Source: Flexistipes sinusarabici DSM 4947 (GTDB taxonomy: Bacteria; Chrysiogenota; Deferribacteres; Deferribacterales; Flexistipitaceae). From it: DNA of 64,000 nt. The notes under the pieces are model-generated. The model was given only the letters and a program-made list of their open reading frames with translations, had not been told where the DNA came from and ran no database searches. Both the position numbers and the translations under genes were made by a program. The stretch spans positions 1,773,451-1,837,450 of the forward strand of contig NC_015672.1 of NCBI RefSeq assembly GCF_000218625.1, read 5' to 3'. Shown in pieces: positions 45,649 to 53,915 of the stretch (position 1 is its first letter; every line of letters starts with the position of its first letter).

Positions 45649-47267
45649 CTTTAAGATTGCATTAGGAGTTGCAAGCCACCTTTAAGATGTTGTAGATTAA
45701 GGTTTTAAGAAAACAAAAACCACAACCAAAAAGGTGACTTACAATGAGCAAACTAAACTACAAATTAGAAAGAAGCAATGATAAAATTACCCCATTTGGT
45801 GGAATATCTTTGTTAATCCCACTGTTAGATAAGATGGGCATCCGAGATTTCCTTGATAAAGAACTTGATCATCCAGGCTCTAACAGAGGCAAACCGCCAT
45901 CTTCTAAAATAATTCCTGTTATTCTATCGATGATATGCGGTGGCAGGAGTTTCAGTGATATCGACAAACTTTCTTTTGATAAGGTTTTAAGCTATATCAG
46001 CGGTATTGAAGATATCCCGGATAGTTCCAGCATCAGTAGGTATTTTTCAAAAACAGAAAGCATGTTGGATGAAGTAGCAGTTAATAAAACAATCAGCAAA
46101 CTGGGCAGTCTCAACTATAAAATAGTGAAAGATGCTTTAAAAAGAGAAAATTTATTTTCAGTTACTCTGGATCAGGACGCCACTTATGCAAAGGTGTATA
46201 AAAGGGATGCCAAGTATTGTTATAAGAAATTTAAAGCATACAGTTCTATGACGTGTTTTATAGGAGAGAGCGGTTATTGTATAGACGAGGAATTTCGGGA
46301 AGGCAATGTAAGTGCCCAGGTTGGCATACTTGAACAGCTTCAGAGAGTCCATAAATATCTTGAATCTTGTGGTATAGAAGTATCCAATGTTCGTAATGAT
46401 TCTGCCGGTTACCAATCTAAAGTATTGAATTACTGTTTTGATAACGATTTAACGTTTTTTATAGGAGGTGACCTTGATAGTTCAGTTCGTAAAGGAATAA
46501 ATCATATACCATCTGATTCATGGAAAAGATATAGAAATAGGTATGGAGATGAAAGCGATAATGAGGAAATAGCAGAGTTTATTCACTGTATGGAAAACAC
46601 TAAGGAGAGTTTCCGTATAATAGTTGTTCGTAAGAAAATTGAGTCAGACAACCCCACAGTTCCGGAGCTTCTTGGTGATAAATATGAATATCGTGTTATT
46701 GCAACTAATTCAAAACTGGATGCAGAAAAGGTGGTACATTTTTATAATTTGCGCGGTGTTTGTGAATACAATATAAAAGAAGCAAAGTATGGTTTTAATT
46801 TAAAAAGCTTTCCTTCGGGTAATCTTGCGGGTAACGGCTTATGGTTTAAGACAGGAATACTGGCATATAATCTGATTATGTACCTCAAACGAATCATAAT
46901 GGGAGGTGTCTATAAAAATAAAGAGATGGGTAGTATACGTTATCAGGTCATATCTATAGCGGGGAAACTTGTGTCCCACGGCGGTAATAAACTGAAGTTG
47001 TGCTGCAGTGTGGATATGTTCAAAAAAATGGAACAGTGGAGGACAGAATGTTTAACGTTGTGACCTTTTTTCTTTACTTATGTTAACTTTGTGGACAATT
47101 CAGGCAATAGGCAGTATTGCTGTGTCTAAAAACGGTGTAAATGGAGAAAATTTATGCTTTAGTAAAGTATGAATGAAGTAATATTTGGAAAATCTTTTCT
47201 TGTATTTTAAAAACAACAGGAAAAATATCAAAATCGGAGTTTGTTATTTTCTAATGCAAAATTAAAG
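45649..47267. mobile_element. IS1380-family element inside IS-B
   Basis: Inverted termini CTTTAAGATTGCATTAG (45649-45665) and CTTTAATTTTGCATTAG (complement of 47251-47267), 15 of 17 identical. TTTTT flanks both sides, consistent with a 4-5 bp target duplication. 1.62 kb, a normal size for the family. It has one intact transposase on the plus strand. Confidence 0.85.
45744..47063 (+). CDS. IS1380-family transposase
   Basis: 439 aa. IS1380 features: ITPFGGISLLIPLLDKMGIR at the N-terminus, SVTLDQDATYAKVYKRD with the first catalytic Asp, and YNLRGVCEYNIKEAKYGFN with the catalytic Glu region. SD AAGGTGAC. The gene is intact, so the element may still be active. Terminal sequences and target repeats agree with recent insertion. 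Confidence 0.92.
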   Translation: MSKLNYKLERSNDKITPFGGISLLIPLLDKMGIRDFLDKELDHPGSNRGKPPSSKIIPVILSMICGGRSFSDIDKLSFDKVLSYISGIEDIPDSSSISRYFSKTESMLDEVAVNKTISKLGSLNYKIVKDALKRENLFSVTLDQDATYAKVYKRDAKYCYKKFKAYSSMTCFIGESGYCIDEEFREGNVSAQVGILEQLQRVHKYLESCGIEVSNVRNDSAGYQSKVLNYCFDNDLTFFIGGDLDSSVRKGINHIPSDSWKRYRNRYGDESDNEEIAEFIHCMENTKESFRIIVVRKKIESDNPTVPELLGDKYEYRVIATNSKLDAEKVVHFYNLRGVCEYNIKEAKYGFNLKSFPSGNLAGNGLWFKTGILAYNLIMYLKRIIMGGVYKNKEMGSIRYQVISIAGKLVSHGGNKLKLCCSVDMFKKMEQWRTECLTL

Positions 47268-47309
47268 TTTTTCTCTTCACATTTTTCCTAATTTCACCTA
47301 TCATAAACT

Positions 47310-47378
47310 GCCTCCTTTTTCTTTTTTGTTAGTGCTTTATGGTAAATTCACTATACAGGAAAAAGGAGGCTTATTCAA
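47310..47378 (-). promoter_or_regulatory. IS-B transposase promoter with SD-sequestering inverted repeat
   Basis: Minus strand TTGAAT (47378-47373), 17 nt, TATAGT (47355-47350). GCCTCCTTTTTC (47310-47321, containing the SD) is perfectly complementary to GAAAAAGGAGGC (47359-47370), which lies between -35 and -10. Layout and spacing equal those of IS-A at 3084-3152 while the stem sequence differs. Confidence 0.7.
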
Positions 47379-47463
47379 TCACTTATCTTCATCTTTTACC
47401 TTTCTTTACAAATACTTATCAAATATCTTTTTGAGAAAATGGGAGGGTGCCAAACATTTAATC

Positions 47464-47516
47464 TGGCATCACCCCAAAAATTATATAAAAGTTTTGTTTT
47501 ACATATACTTAGTTAA
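47464..47516. repeat. Terminal fragment of the 220-bp MITE family
   Basis: TGGCATCACCCC and the following bases through ACATATACTTAGTTAAC match the complement of 40993-40941, with few differences. The match stops where the IS5-like element's terminus begins, so that element probably disrupted this MITE copy. Confidence 0.6.
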
Positions 47517-49055
47517 CCCTGAAAAAGGTATATTTTCTTAAAATTTGCCAATATTTTTGTTTATTAAATGTAAACTATACATATATTTTGGCATACTTTT
47601 TATCCAGAAACACTTCGTTTGCAAAATTTGCTAATTTTTTTGCAATATTATCCATAAATTTTTTGAGAAAAAATAAAAGAAAGGCCAGTATCAGCCTTAA
47701 ATTATGTCCACTTGCTGCCAAAATCGCATTAGCTTTATCTCCCTCTTTGCCTTTCAGATAATTTCTGTCCATCCGGTTATCTCGCTTAGTATGACCTATC
47801 GTCGCCTCAACACAACTTCGTCTTTTCAATAACCTCTTAAAATTAACTTTGAATTTCTTCATACTGCGTGGAACTACATGGACTTTTGCATCCCCTCTAT
47901 AATTGTGCTTCCTGTAACCCAAATCTACCAATATCGTATCTATTGTACCGTTACTACCCAAAAGGGTTTTTGCTTCACATAAATTCTCTTCTAATGTATG
48001 ACCGTCATAAGGATTGCCGTGAAATGATTTGCAACTCAGTATAAAATTCTTCTTCAATGTACCAACAAAACCTACTTTGTTACCAAACTCATACCTCTTA
48101 TGGCTCTTGCCCTTGCTAATGCACTCAACCTCTGGACTGTGAAGACTGTAAAGTTTGTTCTTGCTCTTTTTACTCCGATTCCACAAACTCTCGTAAAATA
48201 ACTTTAGCTGTTGAAACTCATCCGAATTCCTCAATTCCTCAGGTAAAACCCTTTCTATAGAACGATATAATTTGCCCATCTTTGTCTTCATCTTTTTTAC
48301 TGCCTTACCCGCTCTCTTGTACTGTTTCGCATGAACATAGCCACTATATTTCATCAATAGCTTCTTGCCGGAATATTCATGTGTCTCCTTTAACCTTATC
48401 TCATGCTTCTTTGAAAATTTCACAAGATATTTGATCATTGTATAAAAAAGTTTTATGTCCGTTGGAAACGTTATGTTCTTTTCCTGCACCGTCGTATCTG
48501 CAGCTACTTTCTTTACGTCATTCTTATTAAGATAACCACTACGAAAAGCAGTGTTAATTGTCTCCTCTAAAAACTTCAACAAATCTTCTTCTTTTAAACG
48601 ATTCCGAAATCTTGTCATGCTGGTTGGATTTATCGGCACCTTTGTCTGGAATACCTTTTCTCCAGTGAAGTACTGCCAGTAAGGGTTTTCTTTCCAGCCA
48701 TGCACCACGTCTTCATCACTCAAATTGTACGTGTATTTCAAATAATGAAACCCAACCATCATACGTATTGGAATTCCTGGGCGACCATCGTTACGGTGAT
48801 AAAGACTGCCAAATTCTTTCTCAAAATATTCCCAGTCTATTTTATCTGCTAATTGTATTAATGGATGTTTCATATCTATAATGTTAACAAGCAGTGGTTC
48901 TAAAAGCTCTTGTGTCGTCGAATCTTGCTTCTTAGGACGCATATAATCCCCCGGGTTTTTTGCTTATTCCTTTACTTTTCTGTGGGATTACTTTAGCATA
49001 TTTCCTTGGTTAACTCAAGTATTATCAAATAGTTATCTAGTTTCTCAGGGCTAAC
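47512..49055. mobile_element. IS5-superfamily element (IS1478/IS1182-like)
   Basis: Probable inverted termini GTTAACCCTGAAAAA (47512-47526) and GTTAGCCCTGAGAAA (complement of 49041-49055), 13 of 15. Encodes one full transposase. No clear target duplication was found, which may reflect deletion of flanking DNA. It is bounded by a MITE fragment on the left and an istA fragment on the right. Confidence 0.65.
47575..48942 (-). CDS. IS5-superfamily transposase (IS1478/IS1182-like, DUF772 N-terminus)
   Basis: 455 aa. The N-terminal DUF772-like region has HYLKYTYNLSDEDVVHGWKENPYWQYFTGE. DDE residues: D in KVAADTTVQEKN, D in TILVDLGYRKHNYRG and E in CVEATIGHTKRDNRM. SD-like GGGGG precedes ATG. The C-terminal tail after DUF4096-like core is rich in F and K. 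Intact and probably functional. Subgroup assignment is from memory. Confidence 0.88.
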   Translation of the reverse strand: MRPKKQDSTTQELLEPLLVNIIDMKHPLIQLADKIDWEYFEKEFGSLYHRNDGRPGIPIRMMVGFHYLKYTYNLSDEDVVHGWKENPYWQYFTGEKVFQTKVPINPTSMTRFRNRLKEEDLLKFLEETINTAFRSGYLNKNDVKKVAADTTVQEKNITFPTDIKLFYTMIKYLVKFSKKHEIRLKETHEYSGKKLLMKYSGYVHAKQYKRAGKAVKKMKTKMGKLYRSIERVLPEELRNSDEFQQLKLFYESLWNRSKKSKNKLYSLHSPEVECISKGKSHKRYEFGNKVGFVGTLKKNFILSCKSFHGNPYDGHTLEENLCEAKTLLGSNGTIDTILVDLGYRKHNYRGDAKVHVVPRSMKKFKVNFKRLLKRRSCVEATIGHTKRDNRMDRNYLKGKEGDKANAILAASGHNLRLILAFLLFFLKKFMDNIAKKLANFANEVFLDKKYAKIYV

Positions 49056-49154
49056 TACATAATCCACCGAATGGAGGAAGAAGGCTGTTTTAACAGTGTA
49101 GTGCTTTACGATGAAATAAGAGATATGGGCTACACAGGTAAGATGACGATTCTT
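49056..49154 (+). pseudogene. Fragment of an IS21-type istA gene
   Basis: The frame reads YIIHRMEEEGCFNSVVLYDE, then IRDMGYTGKMTIL, the segment of IstA between the N-terminal HTH and the catalytic core. It begins exactly at the outer edge of the neighbouring IS terminus and degenerates after 49154. It is not from the istA at 50311, which is complete and on the other strand. Confidence 0.6.
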
Positions 49155-49213
49155 AGCCCAACTTTGCCAAAAAAATGCATAAAGTGCTGGTGTGTAAAGA
49201 AGCGGATTTAAAA

Positions 49214-49570
49214 TTATTCACTACAGACTTTTTTATTTCGTAAAATTTTGCTTGAATACCCCAAGGCCTTATAAATTGACTTTTGGTGTTCTTCAGTCTT
49301 AGAAGTCACCCTCTGCATTATCCTTGCATTTTCCTCCGTATTCATCGAAACCGTCATCCGCATATGATTAGAAAGTTTTTTACGAACTGTACGCCAACTG
49401 TAATGTATACCCTCTGATTTCAACTTCCTCCTAAGATTATGAACCAAATGATACGCCAAAACACTTATAAAAAGATGACCCTCCACAGCTGATGTTTTTT
49501 GCAAGTAGAAATTCCCTATTTTTGCAAAAATTTTTTCCCTACCTCGGTGAGGAATTTTTTTTGTTAACAA
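49214..49570 (-). pseudogene. C-terminal fragment of an IS1634-like transposase
   Basis: 118 aa resembling only the end of IS1634/IS4-type transposases: TSAVEGHLFISVLAYHLVHN and YSWRTVRKKLSNHMRM, a region that follows the catalytic Glu. The upstream two thirds of the gene are missing. No SD is seen before the nominal start. Surrounded by other IS remnants. Confidence 0.7.
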
Positions 49571-49631
49571 GCGAATTTTTCACTCGCCAACTTTCCCCCT
49601 GAAATACCAGCAAATGACTGTAATGTGTACC

Positions 49632-49661
49632 ACATATTTACCAGCCTCTGGCTGGTGCTAG
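49632..49661 (-). repeat. REP-like hairpin forming the 3' end of istB
   Basis: On the minus strand CTAGC-ACCAGCC-AGA-GGCTGGT-AAATATGTGG. The MITE hairpin at 40819-40850 reads CTAGC-ACCAGTC-TTTTA-GACTGGT-AAATATGTTG: same head and tail, stem changed at one pair with compensation. It supplies the last codons (LAPARGW) and stop of istB. Confidence 0.6.
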
Positions 49662-50324
49662 ATGAACCAGCCTGTCAATCATAGCTGCGGTCATCTCCTG
49701 ATCGTAAAAAATATTCACCCATTTGCTGAATTCCAGATTAGTGGTGATAATCAGGCTCTTGGTTTCATAACACTCAGAAATCACCTGAAATAGCAGTTGT
49801 CCACCGACCATATCCAACGGCACATATCCCCACTCATCACATATTATCAAATCCAGCTTAGACAGCTTCCTGAACAACTTGTCCAATGCCCCCTGCTGTC
49901 TGGCTTCAAGAAGCTTGTTCACCAATCCGGCTGTTCTGTAAAAACCCACACGCATATCTTCCATGCAAGCCTTAATACCAATGGCTGTAGCAAGGTGGGA
50001 CTTGCCCGTCCCGGAATTCCCGTATAAAATTAGATTCTCCTTACGCCTGACAAATTCTGCAGATTCTATATCTGATATACTTAAGCCGGACGGAAGCTCT
50101 AAATCGTCATACACATAATCAGAAAAACTCTTCATGTTGTAAAAACCGGCACTCTTTATATTCCTCTGCCTGCGGTTATCAGCCCTATGTTGTATCTCCA
50201 GCTGGAACAATTGCAGTAAAAACTTATACCTGTCTTCTTCCTGTATCTTCTGCATATTATCCACTATATTCCTGCTCAGCTTCAGCTCCTTGCAGGCTTC
50301 TGCCACAGACTCAATTACTGACAT
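49638..50324 (-). CDS. istB: IS21-family ATP-binding protein IstB, C-terminus altered
   Basis: 228-aa AAA+ helper of IS21 transposition that selects targets and stimulates IstA. Walker A is ILYGNSGTGKSHLATAIG (about residue 105), Walker B LDLIICDEWGYVPLD. It ends MTAAMIDRLVHLAPARGW, whereas normal IstB continues about 20-25 residues after DRLVH. The start ATG at 50324 overlaps istA; the longer frame from 50375 has no reason to be used. Confidence 0.88.
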   Translation of the reverse strand: MSVIESVAEACKELKLSRNIVDNMQKIQEEDRYKFLLQLFQLEIQHRADNRRQRNIKSAGFYNMKSFSDYVYDDLELPSGLSISDIESAEFVRRKENLILYGNSGTGKSHLATAIGIKACMEDMRVGFYRTAGLVNKLLEARQQGALDKLFRKLSKLDLIICDEWGYVPLDMVGGQLLFQVISECYETKSLIITTNLEFSKWVNIFYDQEMTAAMIDRLVHLAPARGW

Positions 50325-51834
50325 GACCAACCTCGCTATTAAATAATCGGTCATATTTACTGAAATCAGAATCAACCTTTCTCAATTCAGGAACATCAGG
50401 TGACAGACTTACCGGCTTAAGCTCAGGCATCCTGCTGATTATACTCCTGTAAACAGAGGATATACTCTCAAAATCACTGGCATTGCATGACAATGCATTT
50501 TCCAGGGATTTTACTGCCACATCAAACCCCGACTCCTTAGTCATACTTGCAAGCATTTTTAGTGCTGAAGATTTTTCCCCCGGTGATACTTTATCAAGCC
50601 AACTCCTGATAGAACAGGGGAGCATTTTATAAATACCCGTATATTTCAGGGCACCAGGCTTCTTTGAGAGCTGACTGAGATATGGTAACCAATCCATAGA
50701 TTCCTGTCTCTCTTCTCCATAAAGCCTATTGTGAACAACCACCTCCTTCATATTTTTATCAAGCACTTTGATATTGTTATGGCTCTTTACTACTACAGCT
50801 CTACCACCTGCAAGGCGTGGAGAGGCTGAATAGGTGTGTTTACCGTCATTCAATGTAAATTTGCCGTAAGCATCAACTCTTACATGCTCATAACTCTCCG
50901 CCTCAAAAACTCTGGTAGGCAGCGGATTGAGTGCTTTCAAATCCTCTTCAAAAAGACTGGAGATAAATTCCCCTTTACGGTAATGCTCACGCTTCATATC
51001 TTTGTCACACCTTACCAGCAGCTCACGGTTGTACTCTTCCAAATCTGAAAACTCCGGAACGGGAACAAGAAGATTACGCCTTAAATAACCAACTTTATTC
51101 TCTACATTTCCCTTCTCATGACCGGAAGCCGGATTGCAGAATGCTGACTCGAATCCGTAATGTTCCCTGAATCTTATAAATGATTCTGTCAAATTACGGT
51201 CTTTGCCTTTTAAGATATCTTTAACTACAGGGGATAAATTGTCATACCAATGCCTATGGGGGACACCGCCCATATGTTCAAAAATATTTCTCAATCCCTG
51301 GGCAAGGCATTTAAAGTTCTCCCCCTTAAAAAGCTGCAGATAACCGCCATTGCTGTTGGGGAATGATACGCTCAGATAAGAGCCAAAAAACGGTACACCT
51401 TTTTCTACAAAGTCAGCCTTACCGAAGTCTATCTGGGCTTCACCCGCTTTATGCTCTAAAGGTAAGTACGACTGCTTAGGGTTGTAAATCTCCTGCTTCT
51501 TCTCTGATACATAACTCGCTACTGTCCGGTAGCTGCACTCAAAATCAGGATATTTTTCCCTCAATCTGTCAAATACCCTTTTGGCTGTATGCCTTTGTTT
51601 GCGCCTTATTCTTCTGTCATCTTCTAACCATCTGTCTATCTCAGGCTTATACGCATCAAGCTTCGATCCCCTGACTTCCGGTAACGGCAGCTTTACTTCT
51701 GTCCAGTTCTCTTTCTCAAGATACTTGTTTACTGTCTTGCGATCAAAGCCGGTTTCTCTGCATATTTCCGACACATTCTTGCCTTTGTTAAAGTACATAT
51801 TTCTGATATCTTCAATTTGTAACATACTTAACAT
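50311..51834 (-). CDS. istA: IS21-family transposase IstA
   Basis: 507 aa. N-terminal HTH (IRNMYFNKGKNVSEICRETG, then FDRKTVNKYL). The DDE core has D in KAGEAQIDFGKADF, D in PHRWYDNLS-like HRHWYDNLSPVV and E in NPASGHEKGNVENKVGYLRR. A C-terminal beta-barrel follows. Start at 51834 or the nearby ATG at 51825. A 10-bp inverted repeat (51850-51859/51869-51878) abuts its SD. Confidence 0.93.
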   Translation of the reverse strand: MLSMLQIEDIRNMYFNKGKNVSEICRETGFDRKTVNKYLEKENWTEVKLPLPEVRGSKLDAYKPEIDRWLEDDRRIRRKQRHTAKRVFDRLREKYPDFECSYRTVASYVSEKKQEIYNPKQSYLPLEHKAGEAQIDFGKADFVEKGVPFFGSYLSVSFPNSNGGYLQLFKGENFKCLAQGLRNIFEHMGGVPHRHWYDNLSPVVKDILKGKDRNLTESFIRFREHYGFESAFCNPASGHEKGNVENKVGYLRRNLLVPVPEFSDLEEYNRELLVRCDKDMKREHYRKGEFISSLFEEDLKALNPLPTRVFEAESYEHVRVDAYGKFTLNDGKHTYSASPRLAGGRAVVVKSHNNIKVLDKNMKEVVVHNRLYGEERQESMDWLPYLSQLSKKPGALKYTGIYKMLPCSIRSWLDKVSPGEKSSALKMLASMTKESGFDVAVKSLENALSCNASDFESISSVYRSIISRMPELKPVSLSPDVPELRKVDSDFSKYDRLFNSEVGHVSN

Positions 51835-51899
51835 CCTCTCTTTTTGCCTCCTGTAAGTTTTTTATAACAACTTACAGGGTTTAGCAGTTGTGAAAATTG

Positions 51900-51975
51900 T
51901 TGCAATTATTTCTTGCAAATTTCGGGAATTCCTGTTTGCAACTTTCGGGAATTCCTCTTGCAACTTTGTCCATTT
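51900..51975. repeat. Terminal direct repeats of the IS21 element
   Basis: TTGCAAATTTCGGGAATTCC at 51913, TTGCAACTTTCGGGAATTCC at 51936 and TTGCAACTTT at 51958 are spaced 23 and 22 bp, about two helical turns. A partial TTGCAATTA is at 51900. Multiple end repeats are the known IstA binding sites of IS21 elements. The outer end lies near 51975. Confidence 0.7.
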
Positions 51976-51994
51976 TTAGTATGCAACAAATAAT

Positions 51995-52076
51995 TTGAGG
52001 TATTTGAGGTAGTTGACGTAGTTGAGGTATCTGGATATTTACAGGTATTTAAAAGTAATTGGAGTAGTTGAGGTAC
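51995..52076. repeat. 9-bp tandem repeat TTGAGGTAG
   Basis: Nine units in register: TTGAGGTAT, TTGAGGTAG, TTGACGTAG, TTGAGGTAT, then four decayed units and TTGAGGTAC. It lies between the IS21 end and the tautomerase gene. The complement of 41123-41178 shows similar units. Confidence 0.7.
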
Positions 52077-52118
52077 AAACCGCCTGCTATATTTCTACCT
52101 CACCATCTCACTCTCTCA

Positions 52119-52307
52119 CTATTTTTTGTCAGTAAGCAGCTTCCCTCCGACACTGACATTGTCCTGCCTGTTTTCTTTCATTAAAATAATTATACTCTCT
52201 TCAGGCAGGGAATAAAATTCCGAAGCCGCCTCTGTGACTTTCTCCACGAAATCTCTTTTCTTGGATAAATCATCAGTTTTAGGCCCTTCTACAGTTATCA
52301 CCGGCAT
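52119..52307 (-). CDS. 4-oxalocrotonate tautomerase-family protein
   Basis: 62 aa, typical length. After Met removal the N-terminal Pro-1 (MPVITVEGPKTDDLSKKRDF) is the catalytic base of the tautomerase superfamily. The helix and strand pattern with VTEAASEFYSLPEESIIILM fits. SD AAGGAGG. Hexameric enzymes of this family isomerise enol-keto acids; the substrate is unknown, and no catabolic genes are nearby. Confidence 0.92.
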   Translation of the reverse strand: MPVITVEGPKTDDLSKKRDFVEKVTEAASEFYSLPEESIIILMKENRQDNVSVGGKLLTDKK

Positions 52308-52332
52308 AAATTACCTCCTTATCAGTATTAAT

Positions 52333-53244
52333 TTATTCTAAAGCAACAGCAAGTAAAAGTACAGACAAAGCATATTTGTTACTGGGATTATATCTTTTCA
52401 AAACTTCAAAATTATGAAAAACAGCCCAGTAAATATCCTTTCCCTCGTCTTTGAGTCGTATAAGCTTAGCTTTATGCCCTGATAATCCGAACGGAAAACT
52501 AACACCTTTCTCCTTTAAACTGGAAATACTCATCCACTCACCGGTCAGCTTTTCGCTGCCATAGACAACCGATACAGCGGTGGGATCGGAATAATGCCAG
52601 CCGTGTTGTTTGAGAAAATTTGCCACACTGCCTATTGCATCGGACATGGAATTTACCAAATCAACCTGACCGTCTTCATCAAAATCCACTGCATATTTTA
52701 AAACATTTGAAGGCATAAACTGAGGATACCCTATCGCACCTGCATATGATGACCGTATCTCTTTGGGATTAATATTATTCTTATAAGAATAGACCAGGAG
52801 ATTCCCCAGTTCGTATGTGAAATATTCTCTCCTTTCTTCAAAATTCATTGCAAGTGTATACAGTGAATCCAAAGCGTTAAACTTCGGTGTATATCTGCCG
52901 AAAAACGTTTCGACACCCAAAACGGCTGCAATAATTTCAGAGGGAACGTAGAATTCGTTTTCAGCTCTCTCCAGTTCCTCCCTGTATTTTCTGTAAAAAT
53001 CTCTCCCCATGGAAATTCTCTGTTCATTGACAAATATTTTTTTATAATCCCCCCATTCCTCAGCCTCAGCAGGTTTTGAAATCAAGTCTGTGACTTGGTC
53101 AACAATTTCTGCTTTTGATAAACTCTCTTTTACATAGCGCTTTGGTAGTTCGAACTTTTCAGCAATCTTATCACCGATAACCAAAGAATGTGAGGAAGAT
53201 AAGAAACATAAAGAAAAAAGTAGAGTAAACATTAATCTCAACAT
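52333..53244 (-). CDS. MltB-like lytic murein transglycosylase
   Basis: 303 aa. N-terminal signal peptide (MLRLMFTLLFSLCFLSSSHS, no lipobox Cys). SLT_2 domain with the catalytic Glu in AVLGVETFFGRYTP (about residue 115), then YAGAIGYPQFMPSNVLKYAVDFD. It cleaves peptidoglycan glycan strands in the periplasm, forming 1,6-anhydro ends. The start ATG at 53244 has no SD and lies 6 nt after a -10 box, so the mRNA may be leaderless. Confidence 0.9.
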   Translation of the reverse strand: MLRLMFTLLFSLCFLSSSHSLVIGDKIAEKFELPKRYVKESLSKAEIVDQVTDLISKPAEAEEWGDYKKIFVNEQRISMGRDFYRKYREELERAENEFYVPSEIIAAVLGVETFFGRYTPKFNALDSLYTLAMNFEERREYFTYELGNLLVYSYKNNINPKEIRSSYAGAIGYPQFMPSNVLKYAVDFDEDGQVDLVNSMSDAIGSVANFLKQHGWHYSDPTAVSVVYGSEKLTGEWMSISSLKEKGVSFPFGLSGHKAKLIRLKDEGKDIYWAVFHNFEVLKRYNPSNKYALSVLLLAVALE

Positions 53245-53250
53245 GGGATT

Positions 53251-53279
53251 AATATATTAATACTATCCCGAATCTTCAA
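53251..53279 (-). promoter_or_regulatory. Promoter of the mltB-like gene, leaderless type
   Basis: Minus strand TTGAAG (53279-53274), 17 nt, TATATT (53256-53251), then AATCCC and ATG at 53244. The transcription start should be at the ATG. Confidence 0.6.
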
Positions 53280-53396
53280 TGGAAGAAAAAAAATAATTTG
53301 TAATTATACCAGATCAGGCAATATACCCTTTAATTTAGCCCTATATTTTGTTAATATTACTTATAAGATACTCAATAAATTAAATAAGAGGTTGCC

Positions 53397-53915
53397 ATGA
53401 GTAATCAAGAGTACGATTTTCAATGGGAGCATTTGGGGGATATCCAGGACGGAAGGCCTAACCTGGGTGAAATGACAAGTGTGGCTACATACAGATTAAT
53501 GCAGTACACGCTGAGGGACGTACTGACTAAGGAATTGGGTTATGAAAAAGCTCTTGATATATTATCCAAAGCGGGGATGAAAGCCGGTGAAGAATTTTGC
53601 AGAAACATGCTTGATACAAGTCTGGAAATGAATGATTTTATTGAGCATTTAAAAGATGTGCTGATTGAATTGAAAATGGGCGTCTTGAGGGTTGAAAAAA
53701 TGGATATAGATTCGTTAAAGATGGTTTTTACAATGTCGGAAGATCTGGACTGTTCAGGTCTGCCCATTATAGGTGTGGAATTCTGTGATTACGATGAAGG
53801 CTTCATTGCGGGAATTCTTAAGGTATATACAGGCCATACGTTCAATGTTAAAGAAGTTGACTGCTGGGCTACAGGTGAACGGATATGCAGGTTCAAAATT
53901 GATTTGGCAGAATAA
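53397..53915 (+). CDS. V4R-domain protein
   Basis: 172 aa. C-terminal half matches the V4R (4-vinyl reductase) small-molecule-binding domain: VEFCDYDEGFIAGILKVYTGHTFNVKEVDCWATGERICRFKID with the closing Cys-rich loop (positions about 125-168). V4R proteins bind tetrapyrroles or hydrophobic ligands in sensors. No output domain is fused. The gene ends 2 nt before the diguanylate cyclase gene, so the pair probably formed a ligand-sensing c-di-GMP module. SD AAGAGG. Confidence 0.82.
   Translation: MSNQEYDFQWEHLGDIQDGRPNLGEMTSVATYRLMQYTLRDVLTKELGYEKALDILSKAGMKAGEEFCRNMLDTSLEMNDFIEHLKDVLIELKMGVLRVEKMDIDSLKMVFTMSEDLDCSGLPIIGVEFCDYDEGFIAGILKVYTGHTFNVKEVDCWATGERICRFKIDLAE

Larger units (their letters stand above)
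44395..47453. mobile_element. IS4-family element IS-B, split by an IS1380-family element
   Basis: Ends TTGGCACCCTCCCATTTT (44395) and its complement (47453) form inverted termini, with ACATTTA as direct repeat outside (44388-44394, 47454-47460). The left part 44395-45648 and right part 47268-47453 rejoin exactly when the inner element 45649-47267 and one TTTTT copy are removed. It is related to IS-A but distinct in sequence. Confidence 0.85.
49632..51975. mobile_element. IS21-family element, 3' end truncated
   Basis: Carries istA and istB overlapping by 14 nt. At the istA side a set of 22-23 bp direct repeats marks the terminus. At the istB side the usual last about 20-25 residues and the terminal repeats are missing and replaced by a REP-like hairpin. 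The element is therefore probably immobile unless helped. Confidence 0.7.

Noticed and set aside
51900-52076. Regular repeats as a CRISPR array
   Set aside because: The 22-23 bp units are IS21 terminal repeats without unique spacers, and the 9-bp units are tandem without spacers. No cas genes are present.
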